Assembly (NCBI GenBank): GCA_934234215.1
Contig: CAKQHB010000010.1
Coordinates: forward strand, 1-64,000
Reading direction: 5' to 3'
Length of the DNA stretch: 64,000 bases
From: an uncultured Cuneatibacter sp.
GTDB taxonomy: Bacteria > Bacillota > Clostridia > Lachnospirales > Lachnospiraceae
A program made the translations under genes and the position numbers. Below, in pieces: positions 1 to 8,215 of the stretch (positions are counted from its first letter, which is position 1; the number at the start of each line of letters is the position of its first letter). Under the pieces are notes generated by a model. It did no database searches. It saw only the letters and a program-made list of their open reading frames with translations, and had not been told where the DNA came from.

Positions 1-4
1 GAAG

Positions 5-50
5 GAAAAAGAAAAACCCCCTTCCCCTCATGAATGAGGGGTCAGGGGAG
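5..50 (-). terminator. Terminator of the tetR transcript
   Basis: A perfect inverted repeat CCCCTCAT/ATGAGGGG (24-31 and 34-41) is extended by outer CCCC/GGGG pairs. Read on the minus strand it is followed by a T-rich tract (the A-rich stretch 4-16 on the plus strand). This fits a rho-independent terminator for the leftward tetR gene that ends at 94. Confidence 0.75.
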
Positions 51-55
51 TTGAG

Positions 56-75
56 AGTGTCGAAGACACTTTTTT
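56..75 (+). terminator. Terminator for an upstream rightward gene
   Basis: AGTGTC-GAA-GACACT is a 6-bp stem with a GAA loop followed directly by TTTTT. It would end a rightward transcript entering from outside the window, so terminators face each other at 5-75. Confidence 0.6.
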
Positions 76-93
76 GCACGTTTGGGAGTGTTC

Positions 94-741
94 TTATTTT
101 TCTAAAAATGATACTTCTTTTCCTAAAGGGTTGGGACAGACCGGCTTCTGATGCAGTTCCACGATGCTCTCAATAGATGCATACAGATACGGCTTGTACG
201 TCTCCAAATCCACCGGATCGTTGTCTAAGATCACGCTGTGGCAGGTGGAGCCAACCATCGAAACGATGGTGTAGAGCATAATGTCCGGATTGTCATATTT
301 CACGCCGTCGGTGCCGATGATCTGCTGCAGCACTTCCATATAGTTGCTCTGCTCGATGAAGTTCGGATTCTCCAATGCCTGATGGAACACACCCCAGGTC
401 AGGTTTTTGTTGATAAAACGAACGAGCAGTGGATTTTTCTGCATCTGCTTTAGCAGATCGTCGATAATGGCAATCATTTTTTTTGCGGTAGTGGGCTGCT
501 CTTCATAATGAGAGTAATCCAGCGCATGCTGAAACAGAGATGCGGACTTATCCGCAATCAATTTTTTCTGAATATCATATTTGTCTTTAAAATATAAATA
601 AAAGGTGCCCTTTGCGACACCGGCATCCCGGACAATATCGGCGATAGAGGTTTTGGAAAATCCCTGCGAATTGAACAGTTCAAAGGCGGTTGTCAAAAGC
701 CTCTTTTCTTTTTCCAGTTTATTTTCCAATAATTTGCTCAT
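94..741 (-). CDS. TetR/AcrR family transcriptional regulator
   Basis: This is a 215-residue protein with a typical TetR layout. Residues ~12-58 form the helix-turn-helix DNA-binding domain (GVAKGTFYLYFKDK is the recognition-helix region), followed by an all-helical ligand-binding half that I cannot assign to an effector. It is divergent from the MMPL exporter gene, with two identical TGACCGTTGGTCA sites in the shared intergenic region. By analogy with TetR-RND pairs it probably represses the exporter and its lipoprotein partner, and possibly itself. The start is preceded on the minus strand by a GA-rich ribosome binding site. A weak minus-strand promoter (TTTACA, 17 bp, TACACA) can be read around 762-790. 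The family is certain; the ligand is unknown. Confidence 0.9.
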   Translation of the reverse strand: MSKLLENKLEKEKRLLTTAFELFNSQGFSKTSIADIVRDAGVAKGTFYLYFKDKYDIQKKLIADKSASLFQHALDYSHYEEQPTTAKKMIAIIDDLLKQMQKNPLLVRFINKNLTWGVFHQALENPNFIEQSNYMEVLQQIIGTDGVKYDNPDIMLYTIVSMVGSTCHSVILDNDPVDLETYKPYLYASIESIVELHQKPVCPNPLGKEVSFLEK

Positions 742-820
742 TGTAAAGCCTCTCTTTCCAGCTGTGTAATTGCTTCGACAACTAGTGTAAACGGTTTTGA
801 AAAAAAAATCAAGAAAAAGA

Positions 821-849
821 TTGACCGTTGGTCATTTTTGTGATAGTGT
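821..849 (+). promoter_or_regulatory. Promoter of the MMPL-lipoprotein operon
   Basis: TTGACC (821-826) and TAGTGT (844-849) are separated by 17 bp. The -35 element is embedded in the first TGACCGTTGGTCA operator, and the second operator would lie just downstream of the transcription start. The layout suits repression by the divergent TetR protein. Confidence 0.55.
822..834. promoter_or_regulatory. Putative TetR operator, copy 1
   Basis: TGACCGTTGGTCA is a palindrome with perfect 5-bp arms (TGACC/GGTCA) around GTT. An identical copy occurs 45 bp downstream. Its position over the -35 region of the exporter promoter and beside a tetR gene supports an operator role. Confidence 0.7.
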
Positions 850-866
850 ATGTGTCGGAAGAAAAA

Positions 867-879
867 TGACCGTTGGTCA
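867..879. promoter_or_regulatory. Putative TetR operator, copy 2
   Basis: An identical TGACCGTTGGTCA element, exactly 45 bp from copy 1, lies between the predicted transcription start and the ribosome binding site (AAGGAGG, 887-893) of the exporter gene. Confidence 0.7.
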
Positions 880-901
880 GTTTTTGAAGGAGGTATTGAA
901 G

Positions 902-2995
902 ATGCTCAAGTTTGGCAAGGGAGTTGTCAAATATCGGATTCCGATTTTGATCCTCAGCTTTCTGCTGTTGATTCCATCGGCATTCGGATATTTTAAGACT
1001 CGAATCAATTACGACATCCTTTACTATCTGCCTCAGGATATTGAGACGATGGTAGGACAGGATATCTTGTTGAATGATTTTGGAAAGGGTGCTTACGCGA
1101 TGGTCGTCGTGGAGGGTCTGGAAGATAAGTATGTAGCAGCATTAAAATCAGAGATAGAGGATGTGCCTCATGTAGCAGATGTTTTGTGGTATGACAGTAT
1201 TGCAGATCTGGACATCCCGATGGAAGTATTGCCGGATGAAGTTTATGATGCGTTTAATTCGGACAATGCGACGATGATGATGCTGTTCTTTGATACGACG
1301 ACATCGGCGGATGAGACGATGGAAGCAATTGAACAGATCCGTACATTGGGCGGTGAGCAGGCGTTCCTGTCCGGTATGTCCGCAATCGTTACCGATACGA
1401 AGAACCTGGTAGAAGAAGAATTAGTACCGTATGTTCTGATCGCGGTTGCGCTTTCTTTCCTGGTTCTGGCGATCACGATGGATTCATTCCTCATCCCGGT
1501 ACTCTTCCTGTTGAGCATTGGTATGGCGATCATCTACAACCTTGGTTCGAATATTATCAAGGGAGAGATCTCCTTTATTACGATGGCTTTGGCAGCGGTC
1601 CTGCAGCTGGGTGTTACGATGGACTACTCCATTTTCCTGTGGGGCAGTTATAAAGAGGAGAAAGAGAATTATTCCGATCACAAAGAAGCGATGGCACATG
1701 CGATCGCGATGACGATCACTTCTGTAGTTGGTTCTTCTCTGACAACGGTAGCCGGATTTATTGCACTGTGCTTTATGACCTTTACACTGGGGCTTGACCT
1801 TGGTGTGGTTATGGCGAAGGGGGTTGTTCTGGGCGTTATTGCCTGTGTTACCATCCTGCCGTCTATGATCCTTGTTTGTGATAAGGCAATCGAGAAGACG
1901 ACTCATAAGGCATTGACCCTGCATTGTGAGAAGCTGGCACATTTTGTGACAAAGAATCATGTCGTGTTTGCAGTCCTGATGGTGATCCTTTGGATTCCGT
2001 CCATCATCGGCTACAAGAACATGAATGTATACTATAATCTGGACTCCAGCTTGCCGGATTACCTGCCCAGTGTGCAGGCGAACACAAAGCTGGATGAAGA
2101 GATGGGAATGAATGCCGTTCATATTATTCTGGCGGATTCCCACATGTCTTCCAAAGATGCGAAGGCGATGTTGAAAGAGATCCGTAACGTGGATGGCGTA
2201 CAGATGGCGCTTGGTATGGACTCCATTGTTGGCTCTATGATTCCGGATTCTGTGATTCCCAGTGATGTTTCCGGTATGCTGAAGGGGGATCATTATCAGC
2301 TGATGCTTGTCACCACCGAATATAAGACCGCCAGTGACGAGGTGAACAACCAGATCACGGAGCTGCAGGAGATCACAAAGAAGTATGATGAAAACTCCAT
2401 GGTTATCGGTGAAGCAGCTTGTACGAAGGATTTGATCAATATTACAGACCGTGACTTCAAGGTTGTAAACATTGTTTCCATCGCAGCGATCTTTATTCTG
2501 ATCCTGTTAGTATTGAAATCCTTCAGTTTGCCGGTCATCCTGGTTGTTGTCATCGAGCTGGCGATTTACATCAACCTGGGGCTGTGCTGGTTCCTTGGTA
2601 CGACAGAGCCGTTTATCGCATCCGTCGTAATCGGTACGGTTCAGCTGGGTGCAACCGTTGACTATGCAATCTTGATGACAAACCGTTTCAAGAGAGAGCG
2701 TGCATCCGGTAAGTCTAAGACAGAAGCAGTTGAAACCGCTCTTGCAGTTTCCATTCCGTCCATTCTGGCGAGTGCACTTGGATTCTTTGCAGCGACGATC
2801 GGTGTCGGTATTTATTCCGACGTAGACCTGATCGGTTCCCTGTGTATGCTGATGGCGCGCGGCGCACTGATCAGTATGGTAGTCGTTATCCTCATCCTGC
2901 CGTCTATGCTGTATCTGTTTGATGGACTGATTCAGAAGACGAGCTGGGGACTGCGTGAGAAGGTTGCAAAGAAGAGAGCAGCAAAGCAGCAGTAA
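902..2995 (+). CDS. MMPL/RND-family transporter
   Basis: This is a 697-residue polytopic membrane protein of the RND superfamily (MMPL type). It has the internal duplication of the family: a first membrane helix at ~11-30, an extracytoplasmic loop, a bundle of five helices at ~173-325, and then a second copy of the same plan. The charged motif TMDYSIFLW (~239-247) recurs as TVDYAILM in the second half; such Asp-Tyr motifs carry the proton relay in this family. I place the start at 902 because AAGGAGG sits 8 bp upstream; an in-frame ATG-less extension reaches 797 but would overlap the promoter and operators. It is probably co-transcribed with the lipoprotein gene 70 bp downstream and repressed by the divergent TetR. 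The substrate (a lipid, drug or surface molecule) is not deducible. Confidence 0.9.
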   Translation: MLKFGKGVVKYRIPILILSFLLLIPSAFGYFKTRINYDILYYLPQDIETMVGQDILLNDFGKGAYAMVVVEGLEDKYVAALKSEIEDVPHVADVLWYDSIADLDIPMEVLPDEVYDAFNSDNATMMMLFFDTTTSADETMEAIEQIRTLGGEQAFLSGMSAIVTDTKNLVEEELVPYVLIAVALSFLVLAITMDSFLIPVLFLLSIGMAIIYNLGSNIIKGEISFITMALAAVLQLGVTMDYSIFLWGSYKEEKENYSDHKEAMAHAIAMTITSVVGSSLTTVAGFIALCFMTFTLGLDLGVVMAKGVVLGVIACVTILPSMILVCDKAIEKTTHKALTLHCEKLAHFVTKNHVVFAVLMVILWIPSIIGYKNMNVYYNLDSSLPDYLPSVQANTKLDEEMGMNAVHIILADSHMSSKDAKAMLKEIRNVDGVQMALGMDSIVGSMIPDSVIPSDVSGMLKGDHYQLMLVTTEYKTASDEVNNQITELQEITKKYDENSMVIGEAACTKDLINITDRDFKVVNIVSIAAIFILILLVLKSFSLPVILVVVIELAIYINLGLCWFLGTTEPFIASVVIGTVQLGATVDYAILMTNRFKRERASGKSKTEAVETALAVSIPSILASALGFFAATIGVGIYSDVDLIGSLCMLMARGALISMVVVILILPSMLYLFDGLIQKTSWGLREKVAKKRAAKQQ

Positions 2996-3065
2996 GGTGG
3001 AACACGGTAGAATTTTTGCCCGTAACTGTGAAAAGTACAGTTACATGTTGAATATGGAGGAAGTC

Positions 3066-5657
3066 ATGAAATATAGAAAAGTAGTTGCAATTTTATTATC
3101 CATGATGTTAGCTGCAAGCACCGTAGTAGGCTGTGGTCAGGCATCCACGGAGACAAATTCAGACGCAGCAGTTGAGGAACAGACCAATCAGCTTGTCGCT
3201 GCAGCAGAGAGTCTGTTCGCATCCCATGGTGCAGAGCAGGGAAAGGAAGAGACCGTATACGTTCTGGCTGGTGCAGATGGCAGCGCCAATAAGGTTATCG
3301 TAAGCTCCTGGCTGAAAAATCCGGATGAAGAGACGACCATCACCGATGCCAGTAATCTGACCGACATCGAAAATGTCAAAGGTGATGAGACTTACACGGT
3401 AGATTCCGAGGGCAATCTGGTCTGGAACGCAGATGGTAAGGACATTTACTACCAGGGCACAAGCAATGAGCAGCTGCCGGTAGATGTCAGCATCGAGTAT
3501 CAGCTGGATGGCAAGACAGTAACCCCGGATGAACTGGCTGGTGCGACCGGTCATCTGACCATCACCTTCCGTTATCAGAACAATCAGAAAAAAGACGTTA
3601 CCATCAACGGAAAGCAGGAGACCATCTATCAACCGTTTCTGATGGTATCTGGTATGATGCTGGACAATGACAAGGCATCCAACATCGAAGTTACAAATGG
3701 TAAAGCAATCAACGACGGCGATTCCACCATCGTTCTTGGTATGGCTCTGCCGGGCATGAATGACAGCCTGAACTTAAAGAGCATCAAGGATGCAGATGGC
3801 AATGCAATCGACCTTGATCTGCCGGAAGAAGTTGTTATCGACGCAGATGTGGAGAATTTCTCTCTGCTGACTACAATCACAATGGCAGACAGCCACCTGT
3901 TCAGCAGCATTGATCTGGATTCTGATAATCCTCTCGATGATCTGACAGATGCAATCGCAAAGATGGAGGACGCTTCCAAGCAGTTAGTAGAAGGTTCTTC
4001 TGATCTGTATGACGGAACCGTTACCCTGAGCGATGGTCTGGGCGAGCTGGTAGACGGTGCAGGTCAGGTAGACGACGGAGTTGGTACTCTGAAAGATGCT
4101 ACTGCAGTTTTGCCGGACAGCGCAAAGCAGCTGTACAATGGCTCTCTGGCAATCAAGCAGGCATTGAAGAGTGAGAACATGAGCAGCCAGGATAAGTATG
4201 GCATCTACGAAGCAGCAAGTGCTATTGGCAGTGGTGCCGGACAGATCTCTGCCGGATTAAAGAGCGGCGACGCTTCAAATCCCGGTATTTACGAAGGAAT
4301 CAGCAGCATCCAGAGCGGTGCTGGTCAGTTAGCAGCCGGTGCAAAGAGCGGCAGTGCAGAAAATCCTGGTATCTACGAAGGTGCAGCAGCCATTTCCACA
4401 GGTGCAGACAGCCTGTTAAATGGTGTAGCAAGACTGGAAGCAGGTGCACAGGCGCTGGTGAGCGGATCTCAGGCGCTGGTAGCTGGTGTGGATCGGGTAA
4501 TGGCTGGTGTAGATACAGCGGTTACTGCATTGACGAGTGAAGAAGAAGGAGCAAATACAATTCCGAATGGTGTAAAAGCATTGATTGCAGGAATGGAAGA
4601 TTTGAAAACAGCACTCGGAGCAGGTTCAGAAGGACTTGATAGTGCAGTACAGGCTTTGAATGCTTTAGGATTGACACAAAAAGACGTAGCAGCATTAACG
4701 GATTTCGCAGCATCTGGAAAGTTACAGAAATTAGCAGCTCAGCAGAGCCTGACTGCAGATCAGGCAGCACTGCTCATAAAAGCAATTCAAAGTGCAGCAA
4801 CCAGCTATAACTTGCAGAGTGGTTTGACAGGTATGCAAACTCAGCTGACTAGCGCATCAGATGGTATTGATAAGTTGGAAGCAGGTGCTAATAACATTAC
4901 TGAAGGAGCAAAAACAATCGCAGCTGGCTTAAAGAATAGCGAAGGAGAATCTGTTTACGGCGGTCTTGCTCAGATCAGAGCCGGTCTGGATAACAACGAT
5001 GCCTCCAACCCTGGTGTTCTTCAGGGCGCAAGCCAGATCGCAGCCGGTCTGCAGAGCAACGATGCTTCCAATCCTGGTGTAACCGAAGGTCTAACTTCCA
5101 TCTCCGCAGGTGCAAAGAGCCTGATGAGTGGTGCAGATCAGTTGGCAGCTGGTGCAAATACAATCTCTGCTGGTTCCGGCACATTGCTGTCCGGTACGGA
5201 TCAGCTGGTTGCAGGTACCAGTGCAGTACAGACGGGTGCAGCTGGCATCATGAATGGTGTTGACACCATGATCTCCGGTAATAACGGCAGCAACCTAAAT
5301 GCTCTGGTTGTTGGTCTGGGACAGTTGTCTGACAGCAGTGTAACGCTGGTAGATGGCATCTCCACTCTGAAGATTGGTACTGCCGAGCTGCTGGCAGGTG
5401 CTAAGACTGCAAAGGATGGCTCCGATCAGCTGACCGATGGTGCAAAGCAGTTGAAGGATGGTATGGCAGAGTTCGATAAGGAAGCAATCCAGAAGCTGAC
5501 CAGCCTGATCAGTGATGAGACAACAGGTGTTTATGACCGTCTTGTTGCAATGAAGGATTATGCAGAGGAGTATCATTCCTTCTCCGGAAGCGCAAATGGC
5601 GAAGATACTGGTGTGAAGTTCATCTATCGTACAGATGCGATTGAAAAGGAAGACTAA
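3066..5657 (+). CDS. Heptad-repeat surface lipoprotein (YhgE/Pip-like repeats)
   Basis: This is an 863-residue exported lipoprotein. The N-terminus is a lipoprotein signal with lipobox VVGC, so Cys23 should be lipidated. After a ~270-residue beta-rich globular part, residues ~300-810 consist of seven-residue repeats of the x-x-x-Leu-x-x-Gly type (LxxGAxxLxxG), known from YhgE/Pip-like proteins linked to RND/MMPL exporters. Four embedded ASNPG-type motifs punctuate the repeats, at distances of 28 and 21 residues, that is, whole heptads. The start is set by GGAGG at 3056-3060; a longer in-frame reading would overlap the exporter gene. It is probably the extracytoplasmic partner of the MMPL transporter and may span the cell wall. 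No catalytic motif is visible. A stretch at about 4524-4960 has different codon use from the flanks. Confidence 0.8.
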   Translation: MKYRKVVAILLSMMLAASTVVGCGQASTETNSDAAVEEQTNQLVAAAESLFASHGAEQGKEETVYVLAGADGSANKVIVSSWLKNPDEETTITDASNLTDIENVKGDETYTVDSEGNLVWNADGKDIYYQGTSNEQLPVDVSIEYQLDGKTVTPDELAGATGHLTITFRYQNNQKKDVTINGKQETIYQPFLMVSGMMLDNDKASNIEVTNGKAINDGDSTIVLGMALPGMNDSLNLKSIKDADGNAIDLDLPEEVVIDADVENFSLLTTITMADSHLFSSIDLDSDNPLDDLTDAIAKMEDASKQLVEGSSDLYDGTVTLSDGLGELVDGAGQVDDGVGTLKDATAVLPDSAKQLYNGSLAIKQALKSENMSSQDKYGIYEAASAIGSGAGQISAGLKSGDASNPGIYEGISSIQSGAGQLAAGAKSGSAENPGIYEGAAAISTGADSLLNGVARLEAGAQALVSGSQALVAGVDRVMAGVDTAVTALTSEEEGANTIPNGVKALIAGMEDLKTALGAGSEGLDSAVQALNALGLTQKDVAALTDFAASGKLQKLAAQQSLTADQAALLIKAIQSAATSYNLQSGLTGMQTQLTSASDGIDKLEAGANNITEGAKTIAAGLKNSEGESVYGGLAQIRAGLDNNDASNPGVLQGASQIAAGLQSNDASNPGVTEGLTSISAGAKSLMSGADQLAAGANTISAGSGTLLSGTDQLVAGTSAVQTGAAGIMNGVDTMISGNNGSNLNALVVGLGQLSDSSVTLVDGISTLKIGTAELLAGAKTAKDGSDQLTDGAKQLKDGMAEFDKEAIQKLTSLISDETTGVYDRLVAMKDYAEEYHSFSGSANGEDTGVKFIYRTDAIEKED

Positions 5658-5683
5658 TCTTTCCTGAATCGGGAAGCAAAAAG

Positions 5684-5726
5684 AGGCCGCTGAAATAACG
5701 TGCGATGTTATTTCAGCGGCCTTTTT
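5684..5726. terminator. Bidirectional terminator between convergent genes
   Basis: A perfect 16-bp stem, AGGCCGCTGAAATAAC with its complement, around a 7-nt loop (5700-5706) is flanked by AAAAAG on the left and TTTTT on the right. It can end both the lipoprotein transcript and the leftward dehydrogenase transcript. Confidence 0.95.
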
Positions 5727-5758
5727 CTATAGAAAATAGCACGACAGGATTCTATTTT

Positions 5759-6748
5759 TTACTCCTTCACTTCCAGTGCAACTTCTTCTTTTTCTTCAAA
5801 CTGTCGCATACTTTTCAACGAAGACTCCACCATATCGGACACGGCCTGATTGGTGAAGAATGCAACATGAGGAGTAACGATGGTATTTTGAAAAGATTTC
5901 AATATGATGTAGTCGTGATTGACAACACGGCCATCGTATTTCTGGTCTCGGCGAATGAAATCGTCCTCGCCTTCACAGCAATCGGTTCCAACTGCGCCGA
6001 TTTTTCCACTCTCAATCGCTTCAATGAGGGCTTTGGTATCCACCAGTGCGCCACGGGCAGCATTGATGAGAATTACGCCATCTTTCATTTTTGCGATGGA
6101 TTCCGCATTGATCATGTGGTACGTTTCGTCACTGAGATAAGTATGTAATGTAATCATATCGGAGCGGGTATATAATTCTTCAAGCGGTACATATTCTACA
6201 TTTTCCAGATCTTTGGATGGATAAAGGTCGTAAGCAAGAATTTTGCACCCAAATCCCTTTAAGTTCTGAATCACCGCTTTTCCGATACGGCCGGTGCCGA
6301 TGACGCCGATCGTCAGATTCTGCATTTCAAATCCGCAGATCGGTCCGAGGGAATAGTCTGCAGTGTGAGAACGGAACATGATGTAGCCGGCTTTGCGGAT
6401 GCACATCAACATGAGCATGATGGTGTAATTGGCGACGGAATACGGCGAATAGCCGCTGTGGGAGATGCGGATTCCAAGACGGACAGCTTCTTTCAGATCA
6501 ACACTGTTATAGCCAACGGTTCGCATGCCAATGTATTTGACACCGTTCTCCGCAAGCTTTCGGAGCACTGGGGCAGACAAATCGTCTGTGCCGTCACAGG
6601 CAGAAATGCCATCACAGCCTTTGGTAAGGGCTACATTTTCGAGAGAGAGGCCCTCTTTAAAAGTGAGAAGCTTCTGCTGATAGTCGGTGGAAAATTTCTC
6701 AAAATAGGGAAGTTCATCGGGACGAGTGCTGAATGCTGCAATTTTCAT
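5759..6748 (-). CDS. D-isomer-specific 2-hydroxyacid dehydrogenase (D-lactate dehydrogenase type)
   Basis: This is a 329-residue cytosolic oxidoreductase expected to interconvert pyruvate (or a related 2-oxoacid) and the D-2-hydroxyacid with NADH. The Rossmann motif GTGRIG lies at ~151-156. The catalytic triad of the family is present as Arg ~232 (INAARGALVD), a Glu near 261 and His ~294 (TPHVAFFT). The C-terminal HVAFFTNQAV stretch resembles fermentative D-lactate dehydrogenases rather than phosphoglycerate dehydrogenases. Start at 6748: GGAGGAAATCT precedes that ATG, whereas the longer reading has no ribosome site and overlaps the ROK gene. It lies 55 bp downstream of the ROK regulator on the same strand and is likely co-transcribed. 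Substrate specificity is inferred from similarity only. Confidence 0.85.
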   Translation of the reverse strand: MKIAAFSTRPDELPYFEKFSTDYQQKLLTFKEGLSLENVALTKGCDGISACDGTDDLSAPVLRKLAENGVKYIGMRTVGYNSVDLKEAVRLGIRISHSGYSPYSVANYTIMLMLMCIRKAGYIMFRSHTADYSLGPICGFEMQNLTIGVIGTGRIGKAVIQNLKGFGCKILAYDLYPSKDLENVEYVPLEELYTRSDMITLHTYLSDETYHMINAESIAKMKDGVILINAARGALVDTKALIEAIESGKIGAVGTDCCEGEDDFIRRDQKYDGRVVNHDYIILKSFQNTIVTPHVAFFTNQAVSDMVESSLKSMRQFEEKEEVALEVKE

Positions 6749-6803
6749 AGATTTCCTCCATTCCGGAGTCGCTTCTGGACTCCTTTTAAAAAAGTTAGAC
6801 AAT

Positions 6804-7946
6804 TCATAAAGTATCACAGGTCAAAAATTGCTTCACATAATAGAGCGCAGCGCCAATCGCAGGGGTATATTGTCCGTGAGTGCCGAACAAAATCTGTTGC
6901 TTTGTCATCGGAAAGAGCGTTTGCTGATTGATCTGCTGCAAAAGATACTCGATGTCTTCACTCTGAAAATACGGAGCGAGAGAGCCGCTGATGATAATCG
7001 GACTGTCAAGAACAAGTGCTAAATTGCGGATTGCAAATGCCAGATGGTCGAGATAAGTCTGCCAGATGTGTAAAAGCCTGGAATCAGCTTCTTTCTTGCG
7101 CAGAGCAACGAAAAAATCCGGAATAGTCATTCCGGCAGCAGACCGCAGAGCGCTGGCGGAGCAATAGGTTTCAAGGCATCCTTGCTTACCGCAGTAGCAT
7201 TTTGGACCATCTGGATCGATGCAAATGTGCTCAAACAGCCCGCTGCGCATATGACAGCCCGGATGAACGCGGTGTCCAGTGATGACAGCACCGCCAAGAT
7301 TGGGATTCAGGAGCAGAACAAGTGCGCTGTCCAGTTGGGGATGATTCCAGAGCTCCAGTTCAGCGGCAGCCTTGGAGTCATGCTCCAGATGACAGGGATA
7401 AGGCAGCCTCGCAGAAAAGTCCGAAAGCTGCATCGCGGTATTTCCCATTAGGTCACCGTAGAGGACACCGGTTCCGTCCGGCGTGATGATGCCTTGCGTG
7501 GCAATGGAAATTCCGGCAATGTGTTCCGGGATATAGTGATGCTTCTGTATAAAATGCTCGACAATTTCTGCAAGCCTGGAATAGTAGGCATCGCTATTTT
7601 CGTAGGGGAGCGGAATGGTCTCCGCAGCGATAGCATCTCCATATAAATTAACGGCTGCGATGTGAAACATGTCTTTTAGAATGCCAAGGCCGATGGAAAT
7701 GCGAAAATCCTCCGCAATCCGGATGATCTGCGCTTTTCGACCGCCAGTAGATTCAAAATAGCCGTTTCGGGTGATGAGACCGTCCCGCTCCAGAATCGTC
7801 AGATTTTGACTGACCGTGGAAAGTCCCATCTGCAAATCCTGAACAATCTGATGCTTGGATGTTTCCTTTTGCCTGTAAATATATTGATAGACTTTTTCAC
7901 GATTTATTTTTTTCAACGTGATCGTGGTGATACCGGTTTCTTTCAT
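6804..7946 (-). CDS. ROK-family transcriptional regulator
   Basis: This is a 380-residue protein. Residues ~10-65 form a winged helix-turn-helix (SKHQIVQDLQMGLSTVSQNL), followed by a ROK sugar-kinase-like domain with the zinc-binding cluster CYCGKQGCLE near 240 and the HDSKAAAELE sugar-site segment. The architecture matches NagC/XylR-type repressors that sense a sugar or sugar phosphate. The start at 7946 is preceded by GAGGATTATC. It is divergent from the mannitol/fructuronate-type dehydrogenase gene and lies upstream of the D-2-hydroxyacid dehydrogenase, so control of both is likely. A 27-bp dyad at 8138-8164 is the best operator candidate. The effector is unknown. Confidence 0.88.
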   Translation of the reverse strand: MKETGITTITLKKINREKVYQYIYRQKETSKHQIVQDLQMGLSTVSQNLTILERDGLITRNGYFESTGGRKAQIIRIAEDFRISIGLGILKDMFHIAAVNLYGDAIAAETIPLPYENSDAYYSRLAEIVEHFIQKHHYIPEHIAGISIATQGIITPDGTGVLYGDLMGNTAMQLSDFSARLPYPCHLEHDSKAAAELELWNHPQLDSALVLLLNPNLGGAVITGHRVHPGCHMRSGLFEHICIDPDGPKCYCGKQGCLETYCSASALRSAAGMTIPDFFVALRKKEADSRLLHIWQTYLDHLAFAIRNLALVLDSPIIISGSLAPYFQSEDIEYLLQQINQQTLFPMTKQQILFGTHGQYTPAIGAALYYVKQFLTCDTL

Positions 7947-8099
7947 GATAATCCTCATTTCGGAACATTTCTGCATGCTCCGCCAAAATGACTAAAATTT
8001 TGAAGGCTAGGTGTATTTTAATATAGATCGGTGAAGAAAACAAGTTCACAGAAGTGCATTGTGAATAGTGTAAAAAAGAATGCTGTAAAATTATACGTT

Positions 8100-8135
8100 T
8101 TGACAATAGACAATTTCGAAAGAGCATTATACACT
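8100..8135 (+). promoter_or_regulatory. Candidate promoter of the dehydrogenase gene
   Basis: TTGACA (8100-8105) with CATTAT 19 bp further on, or TAGACA (8107-8112) with TACACT (8130-8135) at 17 bp, could serve as the promoter. Both options place transcription start next to the inverted repeat at 8138-8164. Confidence 0.45.
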
Positions 8136-8137
8136 AG

Positions 8138-8164
8138 ACTTATGATTAAGATACAATCATAAGT
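8138..8164. promoter_or_regulatory. Inverted repeat, putative ROK operator
   Basis: ACTTATGATT and AATCATAAGT are perfect 10-bp arms around AAGATAC. The dyad sits directly after the predicted -10 region, where a bound repressor would block initiation. Assignment to the divergent ROK protein is inference from position. Confidence 0.5.
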
Positions 8165-8215
8165 TGAAGGCTCTTAAAAGATAAAATTTATATAGATCGG
8201 AGCAGGAGGTTTATC

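Noticed and set aside
797..901. 35-residue N-terminal extension of the MMPL protein
   Set aside because: It covers the promoter and both operators; AAGGAGG points to the ATG at 902.
1484..2293. 269-codon reading frame on the minus strand within the MMPL gene
   Set aside because: It lies entirely inside a well-supported transporter gene, has no ribosome site, and its composition (Arg/His/Gln-rich) is that of an antisense shadow.
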